Origin: CBDHDN01 sp965261585
Lineage (GTDB): Bacteria; Pseudomonadota; Alphaproteobacteria; UBA6615
Reading direction: 5' to 3'
Length of the DNA: 21,728 bases
Assembly (NCBI GenBank): GCA_965261585.1
Contig: CBDHDN010000036.1
Location: 1-21,728, forward strand
Position 1 is the stretch's first letter. Each line of letters starts with the position of its first letter. The notes below the pieces were generated by a model. It searched no databases. It saw only the letters and a list, made by a program, of their open reading frames with translations, and had not been told where the DNA came from. Position numbers and translations under genes: made by a program. This document shows, piece after piece, positions 1 through 7,807 of the stretch.

Positions 1-43
1 GGCTGTCGGCGAGCCAGGGTCACGCCGTCGGCCGGTCGGAGGA

Positions 44-2372
44 TCACAGGCATTTGGAGTAGCCGCAGGAGGTGCAGAGGTCGCAGCCCTCCTGGTGGAT
101 AAGCGAGAAGGCGCCGCATTTCGGGCATTGGGCGACGGGCCGCGGGTTTGCCTCGCCGACGGCGCGGCGGGCGACGACGCCCTCCAACGCGCGGTCCTCG
201 GGTGCCGGCAGGAAGCCGATGTCGATCATGTGGCGCTCGATGACGCCGCCGATCGCGGCCAGGAGCGACGGCACGTAATGGCCGCCGACCCATTGGCCGC
301 CGCGCGGGTCGAACACGGCCTTGAGCTCCTCGACGACGAACGAGACGTCGCCGCCACGACGAAACACGGCGCTGATCATGCGCGTCAGCGCCACGGTCCA
401 GGCGTAGTGCTCCATGTTCTTGGAGTTGATGAAAATCTCGAACGGCCGCCGCCGGCCGGCGCGCACGATGTCGTTGATCGTGATGTAGATTGCGTGGTCG
501 CTGTCGGGCCAGCGGATCTTGTAGGTCCGGCCCGGCAACTCCTCGGGGCGGCCGAGCGGCTGGGTCATGTAGATGACGCCGCCGGCCTCGTAGTGGTCGC
601 GGTGCCGCGGCGGCAGCGGCAGCTCCGCCTGCGCCGGGGCCACCGGTACGGCCGCCGCCTCGCCCGCTACTTCGCCCGGTGCGGTCAGGACGGCGCCGGT
701 CACCTCGTTCGGGCGGTAGGTCGTGCAGCCCTTGCAGCCCAGCGCGTAGGCTTGGGCGTAGATGTCCTTGAACGCCTCGAACGACAGATCCTCGGGCACG
801 TTGATCGTCTTTGAGATCGAGCTGTCGACGTACTTCTGGACCGCCGCCTGCATGACCAGGTGGTCGCCGGGGCTCAGGCTCTGGGCGTCGACGAAGGCCT
901 CGGGCAGCGGCGTCTCCTCGCCATGCTCGGCCCGGAAGCGGCGGTAGGCATAGTCCGTCACGTCCTCGGCGCGGCTTGTGTCGTCCGGCATCAGCACGTT
1001 GCGGGTGTAGCTGAACGCGTAGACCGGCTCGATGCCCGAGGAGACGTTGTCGGCGAACAGCGAGATCGTGCCGGTCGGCGCGATCGACGTCACGAGGGCG
1101 TTGCGGATGCCGGATTTGGCGATCGCCGCGCGCACGTCCGCGTCGAGCACGGCGAGGAACGGGTTTCTGCAGGTACTGGTCACGGTCGTAGAGCGGAAAC
1201 GCACCCTTGTCGGCCGCCAGGGCGGCCGAGGCGCGATAGGCGGCATTCGTGATGGCGCCCATCCATTGCTCGGCCAAGGCCACGGCCCGGCGGCTGCCAT
1301 AGCGGGCGCCGCACATGATCAGGGCATCGCCGAGGCCGGTGATGCCGAGGCCGATGCGGCGCTTGGCCTGGGCCTCGTGCGCCTGCTGCGGCAGCGGGAA
1401 CTTGGACAGGTCGATCACATTGTCCATCATGCGCACGGCGACCGGCACGAGCCGCTCTATGGCCGGCGCGTCGAGCGCCGCCGCGGCCGTGAACGGCTGC
1501 TCGACCAGCCGCGACAGGTTGATCGAGCCGAGCAGGCAGGCGCCGTAGGGTGGCAGCGGCTGTTCGCCGCACGGATTGGTGGCGCTGATCGTCTCGCAGT
1601 AGCGCAGATTGTTCGTCTGGTTGATGCGATCGATGAAGATCACGCCGGGCTCGGCATAGGCATAGGTCGCCCGCATGATCTTGTCCCACAGCGCGCGGGC
1701 CGCGACGGTACGGTAGGTGGTGCCGCCGAACACCAGGTCCCACGGGGCATCGGCCTTGACCGCGTCCATGAACGCATCGGTGGCCAGCACCGAGACGTTG
1801 AACATGCGCAGGCGCCCGGGCTCCTGCTTGGCGTCGATGAACGCTTCGATGTCGGGATGATCGCAACGCAGCGTCGCCATCATGGCGCCGCGGCGATAGC
1901 CGGCCGACATGATCGTTCGGCACATGGCGTCCCACACGTCCATGAAGGAGAGCGGGCCCGACGCATCGGCGCCAACCCCGCGCACCGGTGCCCCCTGGGG
2001 CCGCAGCGTCGAGAAGTCGTAGCCGATGCCACCGCCCTTCTGCATCGTCAGCGCGGCTTCCTTGAGGTGCTCGAAGATGCCGGCCATGTCGTCGGGGATC
2101 GTGCCCATGACGAAGCAGTTGAACAGGGTCACGGCACGGTCGGTCCCGGCGCCGGCGATGATCCGCCCCGCCGGCAGGAACCGGAAGTCGGCGAGCGCGT
2201 CGATGAAGCGTTTCTCCCAGGCCGACCGGCCCTTGGGCTCCGCGGCGGCGATTGCCCGGGCGACGCGATGCCAGCTGTCCTCGATGGTCTTGTCCACAGG
2301 GGCGCCGCCGGCATTCTTCAGCCGGTATTTCATGTCCCAGATCTGATGGGAGATCGGCGTGACGTGTGGCAT
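44..2372 (-). pseudogene. nrdJ: Adenosylcobalamin-dependent (class II) ribonucleotide reductase, frameshifted
   Basis: Class II RNR makes deoxyribonucleotides using a thiyl radical generated by adenosylcobalamin. Translation from ATG 2372 (AGGGGAA 11 nt upstream) gives 402 residues in one frame: N-terminal redox Cys86 (in FNCF), active-site NPCGE at 266-270 with thiyl Cys268, and partner Cys279 (in PYGACLLGS). After Gln402 the homologous sequence continues in another frame from base 1165 (NPFLAVLDADVRAAIAKSG), through SIAPTGTISL and a TSCPD-like region, to a C-terminal Cys cluster (CPKC, CDLCTSCGYSKC) and TGA at 44-46. Removing one base of the TTT at 1164-1166 (AAA on the coding strand) restores one 775-residue protein. 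That fits the short single-chain NrdJ type rather than the roughly 1200-residue alphaproteobacterial form. Family identity is very secure. Whether the extra base is real is unknown; RNR is normally essential, so a sequence error is quite possible unless another RNR exists elsewhere. Confidence 0.93.
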
Positions 2373-2609
2373 GGTACCGGAGATTCCCCTGAGACGGGCT
2401 CTGTTGCGCCGACAGTCTCGGTTAACTCATTGAATCATCGTCTAATATGCACACTATCATCACGACGCACCGGCGCCCCGCTGACCTGTCGGCGCCGTGT
2501 CGTCGGCCCACCGGCGGCGCCTCGCGGTGGTATGGCGCCACGGACCGCAACGTTCGACGTTGCCGTTCGCGTCCCTGCCCACAATGTTGTCCACAGCATG
2601 GCTCGCCCA
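2373..2609. promoter_or_regulatory. Upstream region of nrdJ (237 bp non-coding)
   Basis: This gap lies between the plsC stop and the nrdJ start, so nrdJ probably has its own leftward promoter here. I see a locally AT-rich patch at about 2420-2465, containing CATATTAG on the minus strand as a weak -10-like element, but no convincing -35. Inside the gap are a perfect palindrome (2547-2563) and a DnaA-box-like nonamer (2587-2595). I found no B12-box or other conserved cobalamin riboswitch core and no clean NrdR box. No gene is supported here. Confidence 0.4.
2547..2563. repeat. Perfect 7-bp-arm palindrome, operator-like
   Basis: GCAACGT-TCG-ACGTTGC is a perfect inverted repeat with 7-bp arms and a 3-bp centre. 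It lies 175 bp upstream of the nrdJ start and 47 bp past the plsC stop. There is no T-run on either side, so it does not look like an intrinsic terminator. A dimeric regulator site is possible but unproven. Confidence 0.4.
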
Positions 2610-3344
2610 TCAGCCCGCAGCAAGAGCCGGAAACCGCTGTTCGGCCTCGATTTTCAGGCGGTCCGAGGCCTCTTCGATCGTCTCTTCGAGACGTGCCATG
2701 AAGGCCTTGCGCGGCAGCCCGGGCGGGATCTGCGGCAGGAACTCGATGGTGATGACGCCGGGCCGCTTGCCGCTGCCGGCGCGCGGCCAGAACAGGCCGG
2801 AATTGAGCGCGACCGGAACCACCGGCAGGTCGAGCGCGCCGTAGATCGCGGCGACGCCGGCGTGATAGTGGCGCCGTTCGCCAGGCCGTGTCCGCGTGCC
2901 CTCCGGAAAAATGACGATGATCCGGTCCTCACAGGCCCGGGCCTGGGCGATCAGCTTGCGCATGGCGCTCGCGCCGGCGCCGCGGTCGACGGCGATAGCG
3001 CCGATGCGCGAGACGATCCAACCCCACACGGGGATCCGCACGAGCTCCTGCTTCAGGACATAGACGGGCCTGTCGAGCAGCAGGTGCAGGGTGAACGTCT
3101 CCCAGGCCGACTGGTGCTTGACCGCCAGGATCGCCGGCCCGTGCGGCATGTTCGCCTGGCCGCGCACCTCGTGGTGCAGGCCGACGGTGATGCGCAGCAG
3201 GACGTGCAGGCCACGGACCCAGTAGCAGCCGTACCCGATCAGCAGGCGCCGCGGCGCCAGCAACAGCGGTAGCGCGAGCAACGCCAGCGCGATGGTCCAG
3301 GCGTAGAACGTCAGGCTGAACAGCCGGGCCCGCAGGCGGGTCAC
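2610..3344 (-). CDS. plsC: 1-acyl-sn-glycerol-3-phosphate acyltransferase
   Basis: The enzyme transfers an acyl chain to the sn-2 position of lysophosphatidic acid, giving phosphatidic acid for membrane phospholipids. The 244-residue product has a hydrophobic N-terminus (about 8-30), the acyltransferase block I HQSAWE (His77-X4-Glu82, the HX4E variant of HX4D) and block III FPEGTR at 146-151. I chose the GTG at 3344 because homology begins there (VTRLRARLF) and because GTGA overlaps the ydcF stop, implying translational coupling. A longer open frame upstream is just read-through across ydcF. It is the last gene of the ftsE-ftsX-ydcF-plsC operon, a common alphaproteobacterial order. Glu in place of Asp in block I is, to my knowledge, common in this clade. 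Confidence 0.93.
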   Translation of the reverse strand: MTRLRARLFSLTFYAWTIALALLALPLLLAPRRLLIGYGCYWVRGLHVLLRITVGLHHEVRGQANMPHGPAILAVKHQSAWETFTLHLLLDRPVYVLKQELVRIPVWGWIVSRIGAIAVDRGAGASAMRKLIAQARACEDRIIVIFPEGTRTRPGERRHYHAGVAAIYGALDLPVVPVALNSGLFWPRAGSGKRPGVITIEFLPQIPPGLPRKAFMARLEETIEEASDRLKIEAEQRFPALAAG

Positions 3345-3994
3345 GGAACGCCACCTGCCGCTTGGTCTATTGTTGCCGGCAGGACGCCACCGATCGTCAG
3401 GGCCCACAGGAACTTGTTGAACTCCGAGGCGACGAGCCGTGCCGTGCCGTGACGCCGCCACCAGTCTTCCAGGCGAACCCGCGCCGGCGCCACCGGGTGC
3501 GGGATCAGCTCGACCGCCGGCATCGCCCGGCGGAACTCCAGGATGCTGCGCTGCATGTGGTAGTTGGCGGTGACCAGCCGCAGCGTGCGGTAGCCTTGCG
3601 CGGCCATCCACGCCGCCGTCTCGCGGGCATTGCCGCGGGTGTCATCGGCGCTGTAGCCGATGACGATACAACAGTCGAGCCCGGCCGGGTCCTGTTGCAC
3701 GAGGTCCAGCAGCGCCGCCACGTCGACACCGCGATAGACGCCCGAGACGAACAGCTTGTTCGCCTGCCCGCTGGCGATCAGGTCGAGGCCGGTCGCCAGG
3801 CGGCCGCTGCCGCCGGTGAGCACGACGATAGCGTCGGTCTGGCGGTCACTTTCGGCCACCGTCCGTGGGATGTGGTCGGCGAACCAGACCAGGCCGCCGA
3901 TCCAGCCGGCGGCGGCGACGGCCACAGCGGCGGCCGGCAAGCGCAGCGGCCGCCGTCGGCGGCGCTGGGGGAACCGGCGGGCCCCGGTGTTCAC
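3341..3994 (-). CDS. YdcF/ElyC-family (DUF218) membrane-anchored protein
   Basis: The 217-residue DUF218 protein has an Arg-rich N-terminus (residues 6-18), one membrane segment at about 19-38, and then the DUF218 core starting at TDAIVVLTGGSGR, with the family blocks ANKLFVSGVYRG, ARETAAWM and TANYHMQRS. Family members (YdcF, SanA, ElyC) are linked to envelope integrity or bind nucleotide-like ligands, but the reaction is not established. The GTG start at 3994 overlaps the ftsX stop (GTGA), and its own stop overlaps the plsC GTG, so both junctions look translationally coupled. Its place between ftsEX and plsC suggests an envelope role (inference). Confidence 0.88.
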   Translation of the reverse strand: MNTGARRFPQRRRRRPLRLPAAAVAVAAAGWIGGLVWFADHIPRTVAESDRQTDAIVVLTGGSGRLATGLDLIASGQANKLFVSGVYRGVDVAALLDLVQQDPAGLDCCIVIGYSADDTRGNARETAAWMAAQGYRTLRLVTANYHMQRSILEFRRAMPAVELIPHPVAPARVRLEDWWRRHGTARLVASEFNKFLWALTIGGVLPATIDQAAGGVP

Positions 3995-4881
3995 GGCATG
4001 CGCGCGAGCGCCCGCAGCACTGTCAACCGCGCGGTGATGATGACAATCGCGATCGCCGCGAGCGGCACGGCCGCGAGCGGCGCCCATTGCGCCGGGGCCA
4101 GGCTCAGGCTGGGCATGAACGCCGACTGGACGCCGCCGGCGGCGAGCGCGATACCGCCGATGACGAGCGCCGCGGCACTGGCACCGAGGATGCCGCCGCG
4201 CAGGCCCAGGCGCAGCGCGTGCACCTGGAATTGGCGCGCCACATAGGCGTCGCGGGCGCCGATCTGGTGCAGCAATTCGATGATGCCGTAATGCACCGCC
4301 AGGCCGCTGCGGGTCGCAAAGACGACGGCGCCGACGGCGCTGGCGCCGATCAGGGCGACGACGGCCAGCGCGATCAGTTGAACGGCACGCGCCAGGTCGA
4401 TGAGGCCGTCCAGCCAGATCCGATGATCGTCTACGGCAACGCCCGGCACGACCGTGGCCAGCTGCGCCGCCAGGGCGCTGCCGTCAATCGGGGTGCCGGG
4501 TGCCAGCTCGACATCGATCAGCGTCGGCAACGGTAGTCCAATATCGCCGGCGGCATCGCCGAGCCAGGGCTCGAGCAGCGCCGTGACCGCGGCCGGCTGC
4601 AGCGGCGCGGCGGCGGCGACGCCCGGTGTTGCCAGCAGCAGCCTCAGCGCGGCGGCGACCGCCGGCGACGGCGTCTCGGCCGGCCCGACCGGCTCGCCCG
4701 GCAGCTGGCCCGGCACCTGGACGGTCAGGCGGCCGGCGAGCCCGTTGTCCCATTGCCCGACGGCGCTGCCGACGACGATCGCCAGAGCCGCCGCCAGGAC
4801 CGCCAGGAATACCATCAGGGCGACGATCCAGGGCAGGAAACGCGTCGACTGGTCGCGGGCGAACGGCAGATCCAGGCGCAT
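3991..4881 (-). CDS. ftsX: Cell-division ABC transporter permease FtsX
   Basis: FtsX is the membrane partner of the ATPase FtsE. The complex controls periplasmic peptidoglycan hydrolases at the division site. The 296-residue product has the FtsX layout: TM1 at about 17-42, a periplasmic domain of roughly 120 residues, then three closely spaced TMs at about 165-192, 219-242 and 258-283, and a short cytoplasmic end. The start ATG at 4881 lies 2 nt after the ftsE stop. GGGGAG about 10 nt upstream, inside the end of ftsE, can act as ribosome binding site. The sequence is Ala/Val-rich and divergent, as is normal for FtsX; identity rests on topology plus its place after ftsE. Confidence 0.9.
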   Translation of the reverse strand: MRLDLPFARDQSTRFLPWIVALMVFLAVLAAALAIVVGSAVGQWDNGLAGRLTVQVPGQLPGEPVGPAETPSPAVAAALRLLLATPGVAAAAPLQPAAVTALLEPWLGDAAGDIGLPLPTLIDVELAPGTPIDGSALAAQLATVVPGVAVDDHRIWLDGLIDLARAVQLIALAVVALIGASAVGAVVFATRSGLAVHYGIIELLHQIGARDAYVARQFQVHALRLGLRGGILGASAAALVIGGIALAAGGVQSAFMPSLSLAPAQWAPLAAVPLAAIAIVIITARLTVLRALARMP

Positions 4882-4883
4882 GA

Positions 4884-5582
4884 TCAGGCGACTCCCCGGC
4901 GCAGCGGCGTCAGGATGTCCAGATCGCCATGGTCGAGCCGCAGGATCGGGTGGTTGAAGCGGCGGATCAGGGCTTCGTTGTGGCTCGCCACGACAACGGT
5001 TGTGCCCATTCTGTTCAGCTCCTCAAACAGATGCATCAGCCGCAAGGCGATGGCATCGTCGACATTGCCCGTGGGCTCGTCCGCCAGCAGCAGGCTGGGC
5101 CGGTTGATGACGGCACGGGCGATGGCGACGCTCTGTTGCTGCCCGCCCGACAGGGTCGGCGGCTTGGCGTCTAGATGGTTAGCCAGACCCACCCAGGTCA
5201 AGAGCTCGCGCACATGCGCCTCGATACCCTCGTGCCGGCTGCCACCGATCCGCAGCGGCAGGGCGACATTGTCGACAGCGCTCAAATGGTCGATCAGGCG
5301 AAAATCCTGAAAGACGACGCCGATGCGGCGCCGCAGCGCCGGCAGGTCGCGGCGCGGCGTGATCGAGATGTCGCGGCCGAACAGGTGGATCAGGCCGCGG
5401 GTCGGCCTGAGCGCCAGGTACATGAGCTTCAGGAGCGTCGTCTTGCCGGCGCCGCTGGGACCGTTCAGGAAGTGAAACGACCCCGCGCCGAGCGCAAACG
5501 TGACATCGCGCAACACCTCCGGCCCGACGCCGTAGCGCATGCCGACATACTCAAAACGCAGGACAACCGACGATTCTGACAT
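4884..5582 (-). CDS. ftsE: Cell-division ABC ATPase FtsE
   Basis: FtsE is the cytoplasmic ATPase that powers FtsX. The 232-residue product has Walker A GPSGAGKT (41-48), Q-loop Gln92, signature LSGGQQQ (144-150), Walker B LLLADEP (164-170) followed by TGNVD, and the H-loop in VVASHNEAL. Residue 151 is Ser where the usual sequence is LSGGQQQRVAIARA with Arg; the rest of the site is intact. I chose ATG 5582 (MSESSVVLRFEYV) because ABC homology begins immediately after it; the frame stays open upstream without homology. No clear Shine-Dalgarno precedes the ATG. It is the first gene of the ftsE-ftsX-ydcF-plsC operon, divergent from the MJ0042 gene. Confidence 0.95.
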   Translation of the reverse strand: MSESSVVLRFEYVGMRYGVGPEVLRDVTFALGAGSFHFLNGPSGAGKTTLLKLMYLALRPTRGLIHLFGRDISITPRRDLPALRRRIGVVFQDFRLIDHLSAVDNVALPLRIGGSRHEGIEAHVRELLTWVGLANHLDAKPPTLSGGQQQSVAIARAVINRPSLLLADEPTGNVDDAIALRLMHLFEELNRMGTTVVVASHNEALIRRFNHPILRLDHGDLDILTPLRRGVA

Positions 5583-5610
5583 GGGGCCGGCACCATAAGC
5601 CCGCGACTCG

Positions 5611-5638
5611 GACGGCCGCAATTTGCCTTTCGGCCGTC
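5611..5638. promoter_or_regulatory. 8-bp perfect inverted repeat overlapping a candidate ftsE promoter
   Basis: GACGGCCG (5611-5618) and CGGCCGTC (5631-5638) are perfect inverted arms around a 12-nt AT-richer loop, 29-56 bp upstream of the ftsE ATG. The repeat overlaps the candidate leftward -35 hexamer at 5616-5621, so it could be an operator. Chance GC-rich pairing is not excluded. Confidence 0.3.
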
Positions 5639-5897
5639 GATCCGCAAAGTTTCGCGGCGGCGGCCGCCGCAGCATCTGCCGGCCGCCGTTTTTCCGGGCA
5701 CACGAAATCGCGCAAACGGGCCGGGCGTCAACCCCCCGAATCGCCTTTGGGGCGGAAGGATTCGCCATTGTCGTCAGTGGGATAACGGACTGTCCGCGGC
5801 GGCCTTCCGACCCGCCGGCCGAGGCCGCGGGTCCGGCCGTCGGACGCGCCGCTCGACACCCTTGTATCGCGTACCGGCCGCCGCCTTGCAGGGCTGC

Positions 5898-5926
5898 TTG
5901 CCTCGTCTGGGGCGAAACTCTATAAA
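5898..5926 (+). promoter_or_regulatory. sigma70-like promoter for the MJ0042 gene
   Basis: TTGCCT (5898-5903), a 17-bp spacer and TATAAA (5921-5926) form a good housekeeping-type promoter, in one of the few AT-containing patches of this region. Transcription would start near 5933, giving a 5' UTR of about 70 nt before the ATG at 6002. Confidence 0.5.
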
Positions 5927-6001
5927 CCGTCACCCGATGTCCCCACCGACTCGGGCGGAGCCTGCCAGGGCCTCGAGCGCTTCGAGGGTTCGGCTGACAC
6001 G

Positions 6002-6685
6002 ATGATCGTTACCTGTCCCACCTGCACCACGCAATTCATGGTCGACTCCGCCGCCTTGGCCCCGGCCGGGCGCAAGGTGCGGTGCGGCCGCTGCTCCCAT
6101 CAGTGGCACCAGGCGCCGCTGCCGCCGGAGGAGGAGCCACTGATCCTGCGGCCGTTGGCGCCGGAGGACATCGCCATAGCGCCGCCGATGGCCAACCTGC
6201 CGGCCGTGCGGGTGACCGCGCAGCCGCGCTCGGCCATGGTCGGCTGGGGCCTGCTCGGGGTTATCCTGGTGGTGCTGGTGAGCTTCCTGTGGTTCGGCCG
6301 TGAGACGGTGATTGCCGCCTGGCCGCCGGCCGCCGGCGCCTACGCGGTCATCGGTATCGAGGCACCGCCGCAGCTGGCGGCGATTGAGCCACCGCCCGGC
6401 GTCGGCCTTGAGCTGCGCAACATCACCCCGGTGCGCGTGCGCGAGGGCGGGGTGTCCTACCTGGTGCTCGAGGGCGTCGTCGTCAACACGACGGCGGACC
6501 AGCGCCCGGTGCCGCCGATCGTCGCGGTGCTGCGCGGCGCGGGCGCGCAGACTTTGCAGCAGTGGACGTTCTCGGCCGCCGCGGCGGCCTTGGGCCCGAA
6601 CGAAAGCGTGCCGTTCTCGACCCGCTTCGCCAATCCATCCAACGACATCGTCGACATCAAGATCGACTTCTCCGCCGACCAGTAG
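6002..6685 (+). CDS. MJ0042-type zinc-ribbon, DUF3426 membrane protein
   Basis: The 227-residue product starts with an MJ0042 zinc ribbon whose four ligands are visible: Cys5, Cys8, Cys28, Cys31, with the family's MIVTCPTC start and CGRCSHQW end. An acidic Pro-rich linker (about 38-75), one TM (about 80-98) and a DUF3426 domain (about 120-227) follow. The ribbon should be cytoplasmic and the C-terminal domain periplasmic. In alphaproteobacteria this family often sits divergently from ftsE, as here; its function is not established. No strong Shine-Dalgarno precedes the ATG. The RND adaptor gene follows after 18 bp, so the three rightward genes could be cotranscribed. Confidence 0.9.
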   Translation: MIVTCPTCTTQFMVDSAALAPAGRKVRCGRCSHQWHQAPLPPEEEPLILRPLAPEDIAIAPPMANLPAVRVTAQPRSAMVGWGLLGVILVVLVSFLWFGRETVIAAWPPAAGAYAVIGIEAPPQLAAIEPPPGVGLELRNITPVRVREGGVSYLVLEGVVVNTTADQRPVPPIVAVLRGAGAQTLQQWTFSAAAAALGPNESVPFSTRFANPSNDIVDIKIDFSADQ

Positions 6686-6703
6686 GGGCGCCGGTCCGCT
6701 CGC

Positions 6704-7786
6704 ATGCGACGGCGACCCACAATGCTGCTCCTGGCGCTCGCCGCGGTCGTGCTGGCCGCCTGCGGGGACAACGCGCCGGCCGTGGTCGAGCAGGTCCGGT
6801 CGATCAAGACGATCACCGTCGCGGAACTCGCCTCCGGCCAGGTCCGCCGGTTTTCCGGTGTCGTCGAGGCGACCGACACGTCGAGCCTGGGCTTCCAGGT
6901 CGCCGGTAACGTCCAGGAGCTGCTGGTCGACCGCGGCGACCGGGTCGCCGCCGGCCAGGTGCTGGCGATCCTCGATGCGCGCGCCTACGCGCTGACCGTC
7001 GACGCCGCCGAATCCGAGCTCGGCCGCGCCGGGGCGGTGTTCGAGGAGAAACAGCTGGCGCTGGCCCGCCAGCGGGAGCTGTTCGAAAAGCAGTGGGTCA
7101 GCAAGGCGGCGCTGGATCAGGCCGTCGCCGCCTTCGAGACCGCCCGTAACGACGTCGCCTACTCGACGTCGCGGCTGAACCTGGCCCGCCGCGACCTCGA
7201 TCTGGCTGTGCTAACGGCGCCGCTCGACGGCGCGATCGCCGACCGCTTTGTCGATGCTTTCGCCGAGGTGGCGCGCGGCCAGAGTATTTTCGAGATCTTC
7301 GCCGAGGACGCGATGCAGGTGGCGCTCAACATTCCCGAGAGGGTGATCGATGAAATCAACATCGGCCTCCCGGCCAGCGTGAGGCTGGCGACCCAGCCGG
7401 GTGTCCACTAGGCGTTCGTCACCGAGCTCGGCTCGGTCGCCGTCGAGGCCAACGCGTTTCCCGTCAAGACAACGCTGATCGATCCGCCGGCGTCCGTGCG
7501 GCCCGGCATGACGGCGGAAGTGACGTTCCTGCTGACGCGCGCCGACGAGGCACCGGGCTATCTGGTGCCGCTGGCCGCGATCGCGCCCGGCGACGGGCCA
7601 GCACGCGGCTATGTCTTCGTCTACGATCCCGAGACATCGACCGTGCGGAAGTCGCCGATCCGCGCCGGCCCGGGGCGGGACAGCCGGGTCGCCGTGTTCG
7701 GAGGCGTCAAGGCCGGCGACATCATCGCCGTCGCCGGCGTCAGCTTTCTGTCCGATGGGCAGAAGGTCGTGCTGCTGCAACCGTGA
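6704..7786 (+). pseudogene. RND efflux periplasmic adaptor lipoprotein, interrupted by in-frame TAG
   Basis: Membrane-fusion (HlyD/AcrA-type) subunit linking an RND pump to an outer-membrane channel. The N-terminus MRRRPTMLLLALAAVVLAAC is a lipoprotein signal with lipidated Cys20. It continues with a lipoyl-like half (VAGNVQELLVDRGDRVAAGQVL), an alpha-hairpin (about 90-155), the second lipoyl half (LTAPLDGAIADRFVDAFAEV) and a beta-barrel. Codon 236 (7409-7411) is TAG. The same frame then continues with perfect family sense to TGA at 7784-7786: AFVTELGSVAVEANAFPV, SVRPGMTAEV, YLVPLAAIAP and the membrane-proximal domain. Total is 359 sense codons, normal for the family. The truncated 235-residue product would lack most of the beta-barrel and the membrane-proximal domain. 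A real nonsense mutation, a base-call error or read-through are all possible. The pump gene starts 21 bp downstream. Confidence 0.9.
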
Positions 7787-7807
7787 GCGGACGGTAGCGT
7801 CGAGGCC

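Larger units (their letters stand above)
5583..6001. other. Divergent intergenic region ftsE / MJ0042 gene (419 bp)
   Basis: I see no gene here with family resemblance. The region holds a perfect 8-bp inverted repeat near ftsE (5611-5638), a sigma70-like promoter reading right (5898-5926) and a small palindrome with arms CCTCGA/TCGAGG at 5971-5987 in the predicted 5' UTR of the rightward gene. On the minus strand, TTGCGG (5621-5616) and TATGGT (5597-5592) with an 18-bp spacer could be an ftsE promoter. It would give a nearly leaderless mRNA, consistent with the missing Shine-Dalgarno. The middle of the gap (about 5640-5890) holds nothing I can name. Confidence 0.5.

Noticed and set aside
1..43. 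Possible end of another gene before nrdJ
   Set aside because: Too short to judge; no recognisable coding or terminator signal.
2552..2568. LexA-like pair GTTC...GTTC upstream of nrdJ
   Set aside because: The spacing is 9 bp; the alphaproteobacterial SOS box needs 7.
2373..2609. Cobalamin riboswitch or NrdR box before nrdJ
   Set aside because: No B12-box-like or GCCACTG-type core and no paired ACAC/GTGT NrdR motif could be found by eye.
1032..3272. Very long open frame on the plus strand (746 codons)
   Set aside because: It runs antisense to nrdJ and plsC, whose conserved motifs are unmistakable; it is Arg/Gly/His-rich low-complexity protein typical of a GC-rich shadow frame.
5623..5925. 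100-codon open frame in the ftsE upstream region
   Set aside because: No family resemblance, no ribosome binding site, and it crosses the predicted promoter for the MJ0042 gene.
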